A DNA stretch of 40,729 nucleotides from SIG607 sp045605385 (GTDB lineage: Bacteria > Bacillota > Clostridia > Oscillospirales > Acutalibacteraceae). Shown one piece after another: positions 33,565 through 40,729 of the stretch. The number at the start of each line of letters is the position of its first letter. The first letter of the stretch is position 1. Below the pieces are notes generated by a model. The model had not been told where the DNA came from. It was given only the letters and a program-made list of their open reading frames with translations, and did not search any database. The translations under genes and the position numbers were made by a program. Location of the stretch: assembly GCA_045605385.1 (NCBI GenBank), contig JAZUPW010000034.1:1-40729 (forward strand). Direction: 5' to 3'.

Positions 33565-35736
33565 TTGAAAAAATATATTATAACAGTAGTTTCTATTATT
33601 CTTGTACTTCTTTCATTTGATTGGTTATACTTTTATGAAGGTATATATTTTGATTTTGGAAAACAAAAGCCCACAGAGTATTTTATGAAGGTAGACGGCG
33701 AAGAAATATATATAAAAAACGGAGACACCTTTACTCCTTATGAAATTCGCGGTGTGAATTTGGGCTCTGGAATTCCCGGCGAGTGGGCAACCTCATTCGC
33801 TATTAACAAAGAAACATATTTAAGATGGTTTGAATACATACAGGAAATGGGTGCAAACACCATTCGTGTTTACACAATCCAAAACGACACCTTCTATGAT
33901 GCTTTCTATGAATATAACAAAGATAACAAAAATCCTCTTTATATGCTTCACGGCGTTTGGGTGAATGACTATGTCCTAAATTCCCACAGAGATGCATACA
34001 GCAAGGACTTTTATGATACATTTTTAGAACACAGTAAAATAATGGTTGATGTTATTCACGGAAACAGAAAACTCAATTTGGGCAGAGTTGCAAGTGCAGG
34101 CCATGGAACATATAAAAAAGATATATCAGATTGGGTAATCGGATATATTTTAGGTGTTGAGTGGGACGACTCAACGGTCAGCTATACCGACGATTTATAT
34201 AAAGACCAAGAAGGTTATTCATCTTATAGCGGGAAGTATATGTATACTTCCCCCGACGCTACTCCTTTTGAAACAATGCTTACTATGGTGGGCGATAAAA
34301 CCATTGAATATGAAACTAAGCGATATGGTGAGCAAAGAATTCTGGCGTTTTCCAACTGGCCTACAACTGACCCTTTTGAGTATCCCAAAATTATCACCGA
34401 TTTCTTTATGAAATGTGCACAGGTTGATGTGGAGCATATAAAGACCACGGATGCATTTTTATCCGGTCAGTTTGTTTCCTATCACGTGTACCCCTACTAT
34501 CCGTATTACTTGAGTTTTGCCGAGGATTGGTCTGTGTTTGGAATTGAATCAAAAGACTCGTTCCGTGACGAACAAGGCAGAGTAAATGCATACAAAGCTT
34601 ATCTTACAATGCTTAACAACCATCACACAATGCCTGTAGTAATATCGGAGTTTGGTGTGTCTACCGGCAGAGGTATGGCTCAGGTTGATAAAGACACCGG
34701 CAGAAATCAGGGCAATACTTCGGAACAAGCACAAGGACAGGCTCTTGTTGATTGTTGGGAAGACATTAAAACATCCGGTTGCAACGGTGGTTGTGTATTT
34801 ACTTGGCAGGATGAATGGTTCAAGAGAACCTGGAACACAATGCACGCAGTAAACTTAACTCGTACAGCATATTGGTCAGACTACCAGACAAATGAACAAT
34901 ATTTCGGACTTTTATCCTTTGACCCTGGAAAAGAAAAATCTGTATGTTATGTTGATGGCGATGTAACCGAATGGACAGAGAATGATAAAATTCAAAGCGG
35001 AATCACAGAACTTTCAGTTAAATATGACGAGAAGTTTATGTATTTTCTCGTAAAGAAGGACGGACTTGATTTTGAAAACGAGGTTTTATATATTCCTCTT
35101 GATGTTACCCCGAAAACGGGCAGTAATTACTGCAAAAACTTTGATGTAAAATTCGATAGAGATGCAGATTTTGTTATTGTGCTTGACGGAAAGGATAACA
35201 GCCGTATTATGGTGCAAGAGCGTTATGATGCACTTCGTTCCACATATTCAAAGGATATTTATAAGTTTGACACTTACTTAAAAAATAATATCCCAAAAAA
35301 AAATTCGCCAAAGTTTGTAACCATTGAACTTATACTTCGTACTGCGATAGCACTTTCTCCTGAAACAAAAGAAACGGTTGCGGAGTCTTACGAAACGGGC
35401 AAGCTTTTATATGGAAATGCAAATCCAAAAAGTAAAGAGTTTAATTCTTTAGCAGACTTTTGTTCGAGCGGAGATTATATTGAAATCAAGCTTCCGTGGC
35501 AGCTTATGAATTTTGCAGATCCGTCAAAGATGGAAATTCACGATGACTACTATGACGGAAACTATGGAATTGAATATATAGGCATTGACAAAATTTATGC
35601 AGGAATTGGCACGGGAGAAAAAAGAATTGAACTTGACAAAATTAAGCTTCAAGGTTGGGGCAACAAAGTAACATATCACGAAAGACTCAAAGAATCGTAT
35701 TATATTATGCAAGGGTTATGGAAAGGGTGTGAGTGA
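33565..35736 (+). CDS. Membrane-anchored TIM-barrel glycoside hydrolase (GH clan A-like)
   Basis: A 723-residue extracytoplasmic protein: anchor helix at ~4-24; a short beta region; TIM barrel ~60-440 beginning YEIRGVNLGSGIPG and EMGANTIRVYTI; C-terminal beta-rich domain ~455-700 resembling a CBM9-type sugar-binding fold (VDGDVTEW, FMYFLVKKDG). The likely acid/base is Glu199 (ILGVEWDDS) and the nucleophile Glu362 (VVISEFGVS), both at clan-A positions; WQDEWFKRTWN near residue 414 would line the pocket. The substrate is unknown. As a partner of the GT2 synthase it may trim or release the nascent polymer, as BcsZ or PgaB do elsewhere. TTG start eight bases after AGGAGG. Overlaps the next gene by 4 bases. 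Confidence 0.82.
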   Translation: MKKYIITVVSIILVLLSFDWLYFYEGIYFDFGKQKPTEYFMKVDGEEIYIKNGDTFTPYEIRGVNLGSGIPGEWATSFAINKETYLRWFEYIQEMGANTIRVYTIQNDTFYDAFYEYNKDNKNPLYMLHGVWVNDYVLNSHRDAYSKDFYDTFLEHSKIMVDVIHGNRKLNLGRVASAGHGTYKKDISDWVIGYILGVEWDDSTVSYTDDLYKDQEGYSSYSGKYMYTSPDATPFETMLTMVGDKTIEYETKRYGEQRILAFSNWPTTDPFEYPKIITDFFMKCAQVDVEHIKTTDAFLSGQFVSYHVYPYYPYYLSFAEDWSVFGIESKDSFRDEQGRVNAYKAYLTMLNNHHTMPVVISEFGVSTGRGMAQVDKDTGRNQGNTSEQAQGQALVDCWEDIKTSGCNGGCVFTWQDEWFKRTWNTMHAVNLTRTAYWSDYQTNEQYFGLLSFDPGKEKSVCYVDGDVTEWTENDKIQSGITELSVKYDEKFMYFLVKKDGLDFENEVLYIPLDVTPKTGSNYCKNFDVKFDRDADFVIVLDGKDNSRIMVQERYDALRSTYSKDIYKFDTYLKNNIPKKNSPKFVTIELILRTAIALSPETKETVAESYETGKLLYGNANPKSKEFNSLADFCSSGDYIEIKLPWQLMNFADPSKMEIHDDYYDGNYGIEYIGIDKIYAGIGTGEKRIELDKIKLQGWGNKVTYHERLKESYYIMQGLWKGCE

Positions 35737-36857
35737 AAATGAAAATAGAGATTATGATTTATGTTTATATCGCAATATGCATCAGCATGATAGCATTTAA
35801 CATAGTCTATGTTTTTGTTTTACGCCACCGCGAAAAATCACTTGACACCAATTCTCAAAAACTCAAAAAAATCATTTACAACCAGACAGAAGTTATCAAA
35901 AGCGGAAACAAAATATCAGAAAAACATATAAGATATCTTTGTAAAAAGCTTGACAGAATCGCTGGAATTACAGCGTTTGACAGAGCGCTTGAAAGTATTT
36001 TTGAAAAGGATCCCGATACGGCACAGAAATATCTTGTTGAAACTTTTTATGTATTTGAATATCTTACTCATCGTTACATAAACAAGGACACCATAAAAAC
36101 TGCATATTTTCCTTACATACTTCACAAATACAACATACTAAAATATTATGATAGTGAAAAGGTAGTTATTGCCCTTTTAGATCTTTTAAGGTCCGTAAAT
36201 GTATATTGCAGAGAAAACACCCTAAAAGCACTTTACAGTATGCAAAGACCTGATGTTGTTGTGGCATCCTTAAAAATTATAGACAAAAATTTATCCTTCC
36301 ATCACTCAAAGCTAATTTGTGACGGGCTTTTGAATTACAACGGGGATAAAGAATGCTTAAAAGAAATGCTTTTTGAAAGTTTTAATGCATATTCCACCGA
36401 AATGCAGCTTAATATTTTGAATTACTTTCGTTTTGGTAATATCCGCTGCGATAAAGAAATGCTGGAACTTTTATCAAACGAAAAGGTAAATAGTGAGCTT
36501 CGTTTTGCAGCTATCCGATACTTTGAAAAATTCCCGATTAAGGAAGCTGAAAGCAGTATTTGGGCGATAGCGGAAAATTTGGAAGGTCGTATATGGGAAT
36601 ATCAGGCGATTGCCTCATCTGCGCTGAAATCATATCCCGGTGATGTTACTTTCAGAATATTGGTAGAAAACCTTTCAAGTTCTAATTGGCACATAAGGCA
36701 GAATAGCGCAATAAGTCTTGAAAAACTTGGATATACATATCACGATTTGATAAATGTTTTTGACGGAAACGACAGATACGCAAGAGAAATTATGCGCTAC
36801 CGTCTTGATAAGAGAAATGCAGAAAGCCGTCGGAGTGCCGAGCTCCATACGGTTTGA
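35733..36857 (+). CDS. Membrane-anchored HEAT-repeat-like protein
   Basis: A 374-residue protein with one N-terminal membrane helix (residues ~7-28) and an all-helical cytosolic part. About eight ~30-35-residue helical pairs are visible, for example VVIALLDLLRSVNVYCRENTLKAL, DVVVASLKIIDKN, VNSELRFAAIRYFEKFP and DVTFRILVENLSSSNWHIRQNSAISLEKLG; the last is a classic HEAT pattern. Such solenoids act as scaffolds, so a role in assembling or regulating the GT2 synthase is likely, but no enzyme function is seen. GTG start overlaps the previous stop (GTGA); an ATG two codons later is an alternative. Confidence 0.82.
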   Translation: MKMKIEIMIYVYIAICISMIAFNIVYVFVLRHREKSLDTNSQKLKKIIYNQTEVIKSGNKISEKHIRYLCKKLDRIAGITAFDRALESIFEKDPDTAQKYLVETFYVFEYLTHRYINKDTIKTAYFPYILHKYNILKYYDSEKVVIALLDLLRSVNVYCRENTLKALYSMQRPDVVVASLKIIDKNLSFHHSKLICDGLLNYNGDKECLKEMLFESFNAYSTEMQLNILNYFRFGNIRCDKEMLELLSNEKVNSELRFAAIRYFEKFPIKEAESSIWAIAENLEGRIWEYQAIASSALKSYPGDVTFRILVENLSSSNWHIRQNSAISLEKLGYTYHDLINVFDGNDRYAREIMRYRLDKRNAESRRSAELHTV

Positions 36858-36859
36858 AA

Positions 36860-36970
36860 ATGAAAATTTTCGATAATTCTGCAGAAAATTCTGCAAATAT
36901 ACGTCAGCCTTACGAGGACGAAAAATTAAAAGTATTGAAATTTAACAAATTTAAGGCGTGTGAAGTTTGA
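36860..36970 (+). CDS. Candidate 36-residue microprotein between HEAT and GT2 genes
   Basis: An open frame of 36 codons plus stop begins 2 bases after the HEAT-repeat stop and ends 23 bases before the GT2 start, nearly filling the 136-base gap. The product begins MKIFDNSAENSANIRQPYED and ends KFNKFKACEV; it is charged, with no membrane helix. There is no good ribosome site, so it would rely on termination-reinitiation from the overlapping upstream gene. It could equally be chance. Confidence 0.3.
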   Translation: MKIFDNSAENSANIRQPYEDEKLKVLKFNKFKACEV

Positions 36971-36993
36971 CACTCCGAGGCGGTGAAAACATA

Positions 36994-38397
36994 ATGGAAA
37001 TGGAAACAATAAAAAATGCTTTTGATATTATCAGCGTTTGCTTTGTCATATATCTCATCGGCTACTCTACTTTTTTGTTCTTATCGGTAGTTGTGGGTGC
37101 AACAACTCTTTACAAAAAAAAGATGCAGGACAGACTGATGAATAAGTTTACAGATAACTATTTTGTACCAATAACAATAGTGGTTCCTGCATATAACGAG
37201 GAAGTAACGGTTGTGCAGACTGTAAAATCCTTACTATCGCTGGATTATAAACTTTACGAGATAATCGTTGTGGATGACGGCTCAAAGGATGAAACATCGC
37301 GCGTTTTAATTGATGCATATAATATGCATCCGGTAAGACGACCTCTCCACAGAAGTATAGCATGTCAACCTGAAGAATTTATTTATGAATCTTATGACCA
37401 GAAGGTTCCTCTTACTCTCATTCGCAAGAAAAACGGCGGTAAAGCAGATGCGCTGAATATGGGAATCAACGCTGCGCAGTATCCATACTTTATCTGTATG
37501 GATGCAGACTCCGTTCTGCAGTATGATTCCTTGAAAAAGATTGTAATTCCAGTTTTGGAAGAAGAAAATGTGGTTGCGGTAGGCGGAACGGTAAGACCTT
37601 GTAACGATGTGACACTAAGCGAGGGCAGAGTTATAAAATACAGATTGCCTAAGAATATTTTGGCTTGTATGCAGTTACTCGAATACGACCGTTCTTTCTT
37701 AGCGTCAAGAATTTTATTTGACCATTTTAATGGCTCACTGATTATATCGGGAGCGTTTGGAATGTTCAAAAAAGAAACAGTTATCGCAGCTGGCGGATAT
37801 GACCACGGCACAATGGGTGAAGATATGGAACTTGTGGTAAAACTTCATTCCTATTGCCTTACAAATCATATTTCGTATTCTATAAAATATGCAACCGATG
37901 CAGTATGCTGGACTCAGGTGCCTGAAAAATTGGCAGACTTGAAAAAACAGCGTAAACGTTGGCATCTTGGACTTTTCCAGACTATGTGGAAGCATAAAAA
38001 GATGCTTGGAAATCCTAAATTCGGTGCAGTTGGTTTTATTTCATATATGTACTTTTTGCTGTATGAATTGCTTTCGCCATTTATTGAAGTTTTTGGCGTG
38101 TTTACAATGGTGGCGGCATTCTTTTTAGACTTGCTCAATTTGCCGTTTATGTTTCTTTTTATGCTTGTTTATGCCGCATATAATTCGATTCTGACACTGA
38201 CGGCGTTCTTTTCAAGAATACAGACCATAGATTTAACAGTAAAATTCAAAGACTGTATAAAAGCCATAATGCTTTGCTTCTTTGAGGTTACAACGTTAAG
38301 GTTTATTATGGCATTTGTAAGACTTACTGCGTTCAAGGGCTATAAAAAGAAAAAACTTGATTGGGGACGCATTGAACGAAAGAAGATGAATATTTAA
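36994..38397 (+). CDS. Processive family-2 glycosyltransferase (exopolysaccharide synthase)
   Basis: A 467-residue inner-membrane synthase that should add sugars from a nucleotide donor to a growing beta-linked polymer and export it. Helix at ~14-36; GT2 domain with VPAYNEE (65-71), VVDDGSKDET (92-101), KNGGKADALN, MDADSVL (169-175), the acceptor motif MGEDMEL (274-280) and QRKRW (319-323). These form the D,D,D,QxxRW set of cellulose, PNAG and hyaluronan synthases. Three or four C-terminal helices follow. No PilZ domain is present, so c-di-GMP does not act on it through that route; control is by the riboswitch. Sugar specificity is not deducible. ATG at 36994 with GAGGCGGTG upstream. Confidence 0.92.
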   Translation: MEMETIKNAFDIISVCFVIYLIGYSTFLFLSVVVGATTLYKKKMQDRLMNKFTDNYFVPITIVVPAYNEEVTVVQTVKSLLSLDYKLYEIIVVDDGSKDETSRVLIDAYNMHPVRRPLHRSIACQPEEFIYESYDQKVPLTLIRKKNGGKADALNMGINAAQYPYFICMDADSVLQYDSLKKIVIPVLEEENVVAVGGTVRPCNDVTLSEGRVIKYRLPKNILACMQLLEYDRSFLASRILFDHFNGSLIISGAFGMFKKETVIAAGGYDHGTMGEDMELVVKLHSYCLTNHISYSIKYATDAVCWTQVPEKLADLKKQRKRWHLGLFQTMWKHKKMLGNPKFGAVGFISYMYFLLYELLSPFIEVFGVFTMVAAFFLDLLNLPFMFLFMLVYAAYNSILTLTAFFSRIQTIDLTVKFKDCIKAIMLCFFEVTTLRFIMAFVRLTAFKGYKKKKLDWGRIERKKMNI

Positions 38398-38419
38398 CAG
38401 AGGCGAGGTGCTTTTATAA

Positions 38420-40309
38420 ATGAGAAAATATATGATTGCAATATTCCTAATAATTGTTTTCTGCGTTCAGCCTGTTTTTGCCGAGGTTCATACTACTAAA
38501 AAAACCGAAGGTTTGGGAGATTGCATCTATGTAGCAGGAAGTCCTGATAATTATCCGATTGAATTCTATGACGAGAACAATAACGAATACCGTGGGATTA
38601 TTCCCGATATGCTGGAAATTATCTCTGAACGCTCAGGGGTGGATTTTGTTTATATCAATGGAAATAAAGCAGATAAAAATATAATGGGAGAAAATTTGCA
38701 GGTAGAGATTGTTTCTTCTTCCCAAAATATTAGCACCCTGCCTTATTATAAGGATTATTTAGAACTTGTATCCTTTGAAAAAGACGGTAAAACAGTGAAA
38801 TCAGGTCTTGTTTTCACAAACCTTATGGATGATGTGCTGATTTCAAAAACTAAAACTGTAGCAAGTGAGATTCCGGAAGATGTCAAAAGCGGAATATATC
38901 TTTCTTATGCAACTGAAAATGCAAAGACAAATTACATTTGGATTGTAATAGCTCTTGTTTTTTGTTTGAGTTTGCTTGCCTCTGTAATTCTGCTGATTTT
39001 TCGTATCAAACGCATACGCAAAGAAAACGAGTCGGATAAAATGACAGACTTCGAGACCGGAATTGGAAATCTACAATTTTTCAAATATCATTTCAGATAC
39101 ACCATAAGCGATATTTCAAGAAGTCTTTATTACCTTGCATATATTATTTTAGACAGTAGTTATCTTCGTTCTTATCACGGTGACAGTTCTTTTGACGATG
39201 TACTCAAATACACAGTATCCGTTCTTTCGGAGCATACGGGCGACAGAGAAATCTCTGCACGAATTACCGAAAACGGCTTTGCCTTTGCGTTTCAATCCAC
39301 AAATGAAGATGACGCAAAAAAAAGGCTCACCGAAGTTATGAATAAGCTCAACAGTTTTGAAGCTGTGAAGGAGAAAAACAACAAACTTGTGTTTCACTCT
39401 GCCGTCTATCATCTTGGAAGTTCTGATAGAAATTGTGAAATTCTTCTATTTAATCTCAGAAAGAACTGTAACAGAATTTTTGGTACGGAAAAGCAGATTT
39501 TTTTCTGCGATATTCATTCTATGAATATGATTCAAGAAGAAAAGAAAATCACCGAAAGCATTTTAAAGGGGTTTGAAAAAAACGAATTTAAGATGTATCT
39601 GCAGTTTATTGTTGATAACAAAACCAAAAAAATTGTTTCAGCAGAAGCTCTTTCAAGGTGGGATAGTCCTGATAAAGGACTTGTCGGTCCTGGTAAATAT
39701 ATTGGGAACATGGAAATAGCAGGGCTTATAAGTAAGCACGACTTCTATATGTTTGAGCTTACCTGTCGTCAGCTTGAAAAATGGAAGGGTACGGCTTTTG
39801 AAAGCATAACGCTTTCCTGTAACTTTACAAGAATAACACTTTCGGAAGAAAATTTTATTGATAAACTCAAGATGATTTCAAACAGTTATTCTTTTGACAA
39901 ATCAAAGATTGCCATTGAAATTACCGAAGATGCCATAGAAAAAGACAGAGAAACTGCAACGAACAATGTAAGGTTGTGTAAGGAAATTGGGTTCAGAGTG
40001 TATCTTGATGACTTGGGAAGCGGGTACACATCCCTTGCGAATTTGTGCGATTATCCCATTGATGTAGTAAAAATTGACCGTGATATTTTACTCAAAACAA
40101 AAAAAGAAAAAGGTAAAGACTTGTTTACAGGAATCATTGCTCTTGCGCACAGCCTGAATATTAAAGTTATTTGCGAAGGCGTAGAAACAGAAGAACAAAA
40201 CACGCTTGTATCTTCATCTGCTTGCGACTTTGTTCAGGGATGGTATTATTCCAAAGCACTTCCTTTAGAGGAATGTGAGTCATTTATATCAAATTATGAT
40301 TCGCATTAA
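38420..40309 (+). CDS. EAL c-di-GMP phosphodiesterase with degenerate GGDEF and truncated periplasmic binding domain
   Basis: A 629-residue membrane protein. Signal peptide at ~1-21; extracellular domain ~30-165 starting like an SBP-family-3 lobe (VAGSPDNYPIEFYDENNNEYRGIIPDMLEIIS) but about half the normal size; helix ~170-193; a GGDEF-fold domain whose active loop has become RITENGFAF (no GGDEF); EAL domain ~375-625. EAL catalytic residues appear intact: AEALSRW (Glu409), the N in LSCNFTRI, E-T-E in IEITEDA, YLDDLGSGYTSL (Asp530/531), VVKIDRD, CEGVETEEQ (Glu586) and FVQGWYYSK. It should therefore hydrolyse c-di-GMP and close a negative feedback loop on its own riboswitch. Last gene of the operon, 22 bases after the GT2. 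ATG behind GAGGCGAGGTG. Confidence 0.9.
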   Translation: MRKYMIAIFLIIVFCVQPVFAEVHTTKKTEGLGDCIYVAGSPDNYPIEFYDENNNEYRGIIPDMLEIISERSGVDFVYINGNKADKNIMGENLQVEIVSSSQNISTLPYYKDYLELVSFEKDGKTVKSGLVFTNLMDDVLISKTKTVASEIPEDVKSGIYLSYATENAKTNYIWIVIALVFCLSLLASVILLIFRIKRIRKENESDKMTDFETGIGNLQFFKYHFRYTISDISRSLYYLAYIILDSSYLRSYHGDSSFDDVLKYTVSVLSEHTGDREISARITENGFAFAFQSTNEDDAKKRLTEVMNKLNSFEAVKEKNNKLVFHSAVYHLGSSDRNCEILLFNLRKNCNRIFGTEKQIFFCDIHSMNMIQEEKKITESILKGFEKNEFKMYLQFIVDNKTKKIVSAEALSRWDSPDKGLVGPGKYIGNMEIAGLISKHDFYMFELTCRQLEKWKGTAFESITLSCNFTRITLSEENFIDKLKMISNSYSFDKSKIAIEITEDAIEKDRETATNNVRLCKEIGFRVYLDDLGSGYTSLANLCDYPIDVVKIDRDILLKTKKEKGKDLFTGIIALAHSLNIKVICEGVETEEQNTLVSSSACDFVQGWYYSKALPLEECESFISNYDSH

Positions 40310-40324
40310 TCAAAGATAAGGAAT

Positions 40325-40445
40325 ATGAAAAAACTTCGTAGAATTATGTCATGTTCTGTGGTAGTTTTATGTTGCTGAAAAGGTAAACACTATCATCTCA
40401 TACTAGGACGGCGATATAAAAGAAATTGTCGGTACAATGGAATAA
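40325..40445 (+). pseudogene. Possible remnant of a decayed small gene
   Basis: Shortly after the phosphodiesterase stop, a frame opens behind AAGGA as MKKLRRIMSCSVVVLCC (40325-40375), which looks like the start of an exported or lipoprotein gene, and stops at once. At 40407-40445 another frame reads DGDIKEIVGTME then stop, with protein-like composition. The two fragments may be the ends of one gene that lost its middle. No homologue is recognised. Confidence 0.25.
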
Positions 40446-40460
40446 ATCATATATAACCCC

Positions 40461-40500
40461 AAAGAGGTTTCGCATGCAAAGTATGCGAAACCTCTTTTCT
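40461..40500 (+). terminator. Strong terminator at the end of the c-di-GMP operon region
   Basis: AAAGAGGTTTCGCAT (40461-40475) pairs perfectly with ATGCGAAACCTCTTT (40483-40497) around a 7-base loop and is followed by TCT. It is likely to end transcripts from the operon, 152 bases after the last intact stop. Confidence 0.85.
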
Positions 40501-40729
40501 AATGCAAAATGGTAAAGAGCCTAAACGGTTCACCCAACAAACACACCTGTTAGAAAGTTTCACTAAACATCCATTAAAGAAACACCCTAACGGGTCTTGT
40601 CCTTAGGGATAAATAGGTTTTTCTGATAAATTTGAACGCTTTCTTGTTTTAAAACACAGTAAGACACAAAGTATTACTGTATTTTTGCAACTTCGAAATC
40701 GAATCAAATTTATTCATACAAAACTGCAA
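40501..40729. other. Non-coding end of window
   Basis: No gene with plausible start and composition was seen on either strand. A short inverted repeat CCCTAA/TTAGGG spans about 40591-40614, and a weak 7-bp hairpin ACAGTAA/TTACTGT (40656-40680) is followed by ATTTTTG. Neither is enough for a call. Confidence 0.4.

Noticed and set aside
40656..40687. ACAGTAA/TTACTGT hairpin with ATTTTTG as a terminator
   Set aside because: Seven weak base pairs and no adjacent gene to terminate.
1..40729. CRISPR arrays, tRNA or rRNA genes, transposases, phage genes
   Set aside because: No regularly spaced direct repeats, no cloverleaf-like segments in the gaps, and no matching protein motifs were found by reading.

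Overview
The window looks like a chromosomal stretch of a low-GC, probably endospore-forming member of the Clostridia (Oscillospiraceae/Ruminococcaceae-like). The reasons are AT-rich coding with frequent GTG/TTG starts behind AGGAGG-type ribosome sites, canonical sigma-A promoters (TTGxxx-17-TAxxxT), AddAB instead of RecBCD, BofA and GerW/YtfJ sporulation genes, and a Firmicutes-type scpA-scpB-...-D,D-carboxypeptidase-rluB block. No rRNA, tRNA, CRISPR array, transposase or prophage gene was seen. Taxonomy is inferred from gene content only.

Layout. 1-1312: 3' part of glmM (+), followed by a long imperfect inverted repeat that encloses its terminator. 1548-5199: a small metabolic unit, with a putative (alpha/alpha)6 glycosidase and an EamA/DMT permease (-) divergent from a PocR-AraC regulator (+). 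5235-8835: housekeeping/catabolic genes (SGNH acetylesterase, deoD, PAQR/hemolysin III protein, sugar isomerase-like TIM barrel). 8849-15618: addB-addA, with the TIM-barrel gene behind them. 15713-21024: bofA, secG, then an operon on the same strand: M50 protease, scpA, scpB, gerW, D,D-carboxypeptidase, rluB and a small unknown protein. 21142-27706: amidohydrolase-GNAT-DUF2156 operon, YitT protein, a second GNAT, and an operon of two tandem YgjV-like membrane proteins plus a SulP permease without a STAS domain. Nearly everything from 5235 to 27706 is on the minus strand.

28079-40497 (+) is the most interesting part: a self-contained cyclic-di-GMP module. A membrane-bound CACHE-like/GGDEF diguanylate cyclase is followed at once by a consensus promoter, a GEMM-I (c-di-GMP-I) riboswitch and a rho-independent terminator. 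Behind them lies an operon: VTC-domain protein, DUF4956 membrane protein, CotH-kinase-family protein, membrane-anchored TIM-barrel glycoside hydrolase, HEAT-repeat membrane protein, a 36-residue candidate microprotein, a processive GT2 glycosyltransferase with D,D,D,QxxRW motifs, and finally an intact EAL phosphodiesterase with a degenerate GGDEF and a truncated periplasmic binding domain. The terminator's 5' arm overlaps the 3' edge of the aptamer, suggesting (not proving) a ligand-ON switch. The working model is that a sensed signal makes c-di-GMP, c-di-GMP opens the operon, the operon builds and trims an extracellular or spore-associated polysaccharide and modifies it or surface proteins, and the terminal phosphodiesterase shuts the signal off.

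The window ends in about 420 bases without an intact gene: a decayed small gene, a strong terminator, and about 230 bases in which nothing was recognised.
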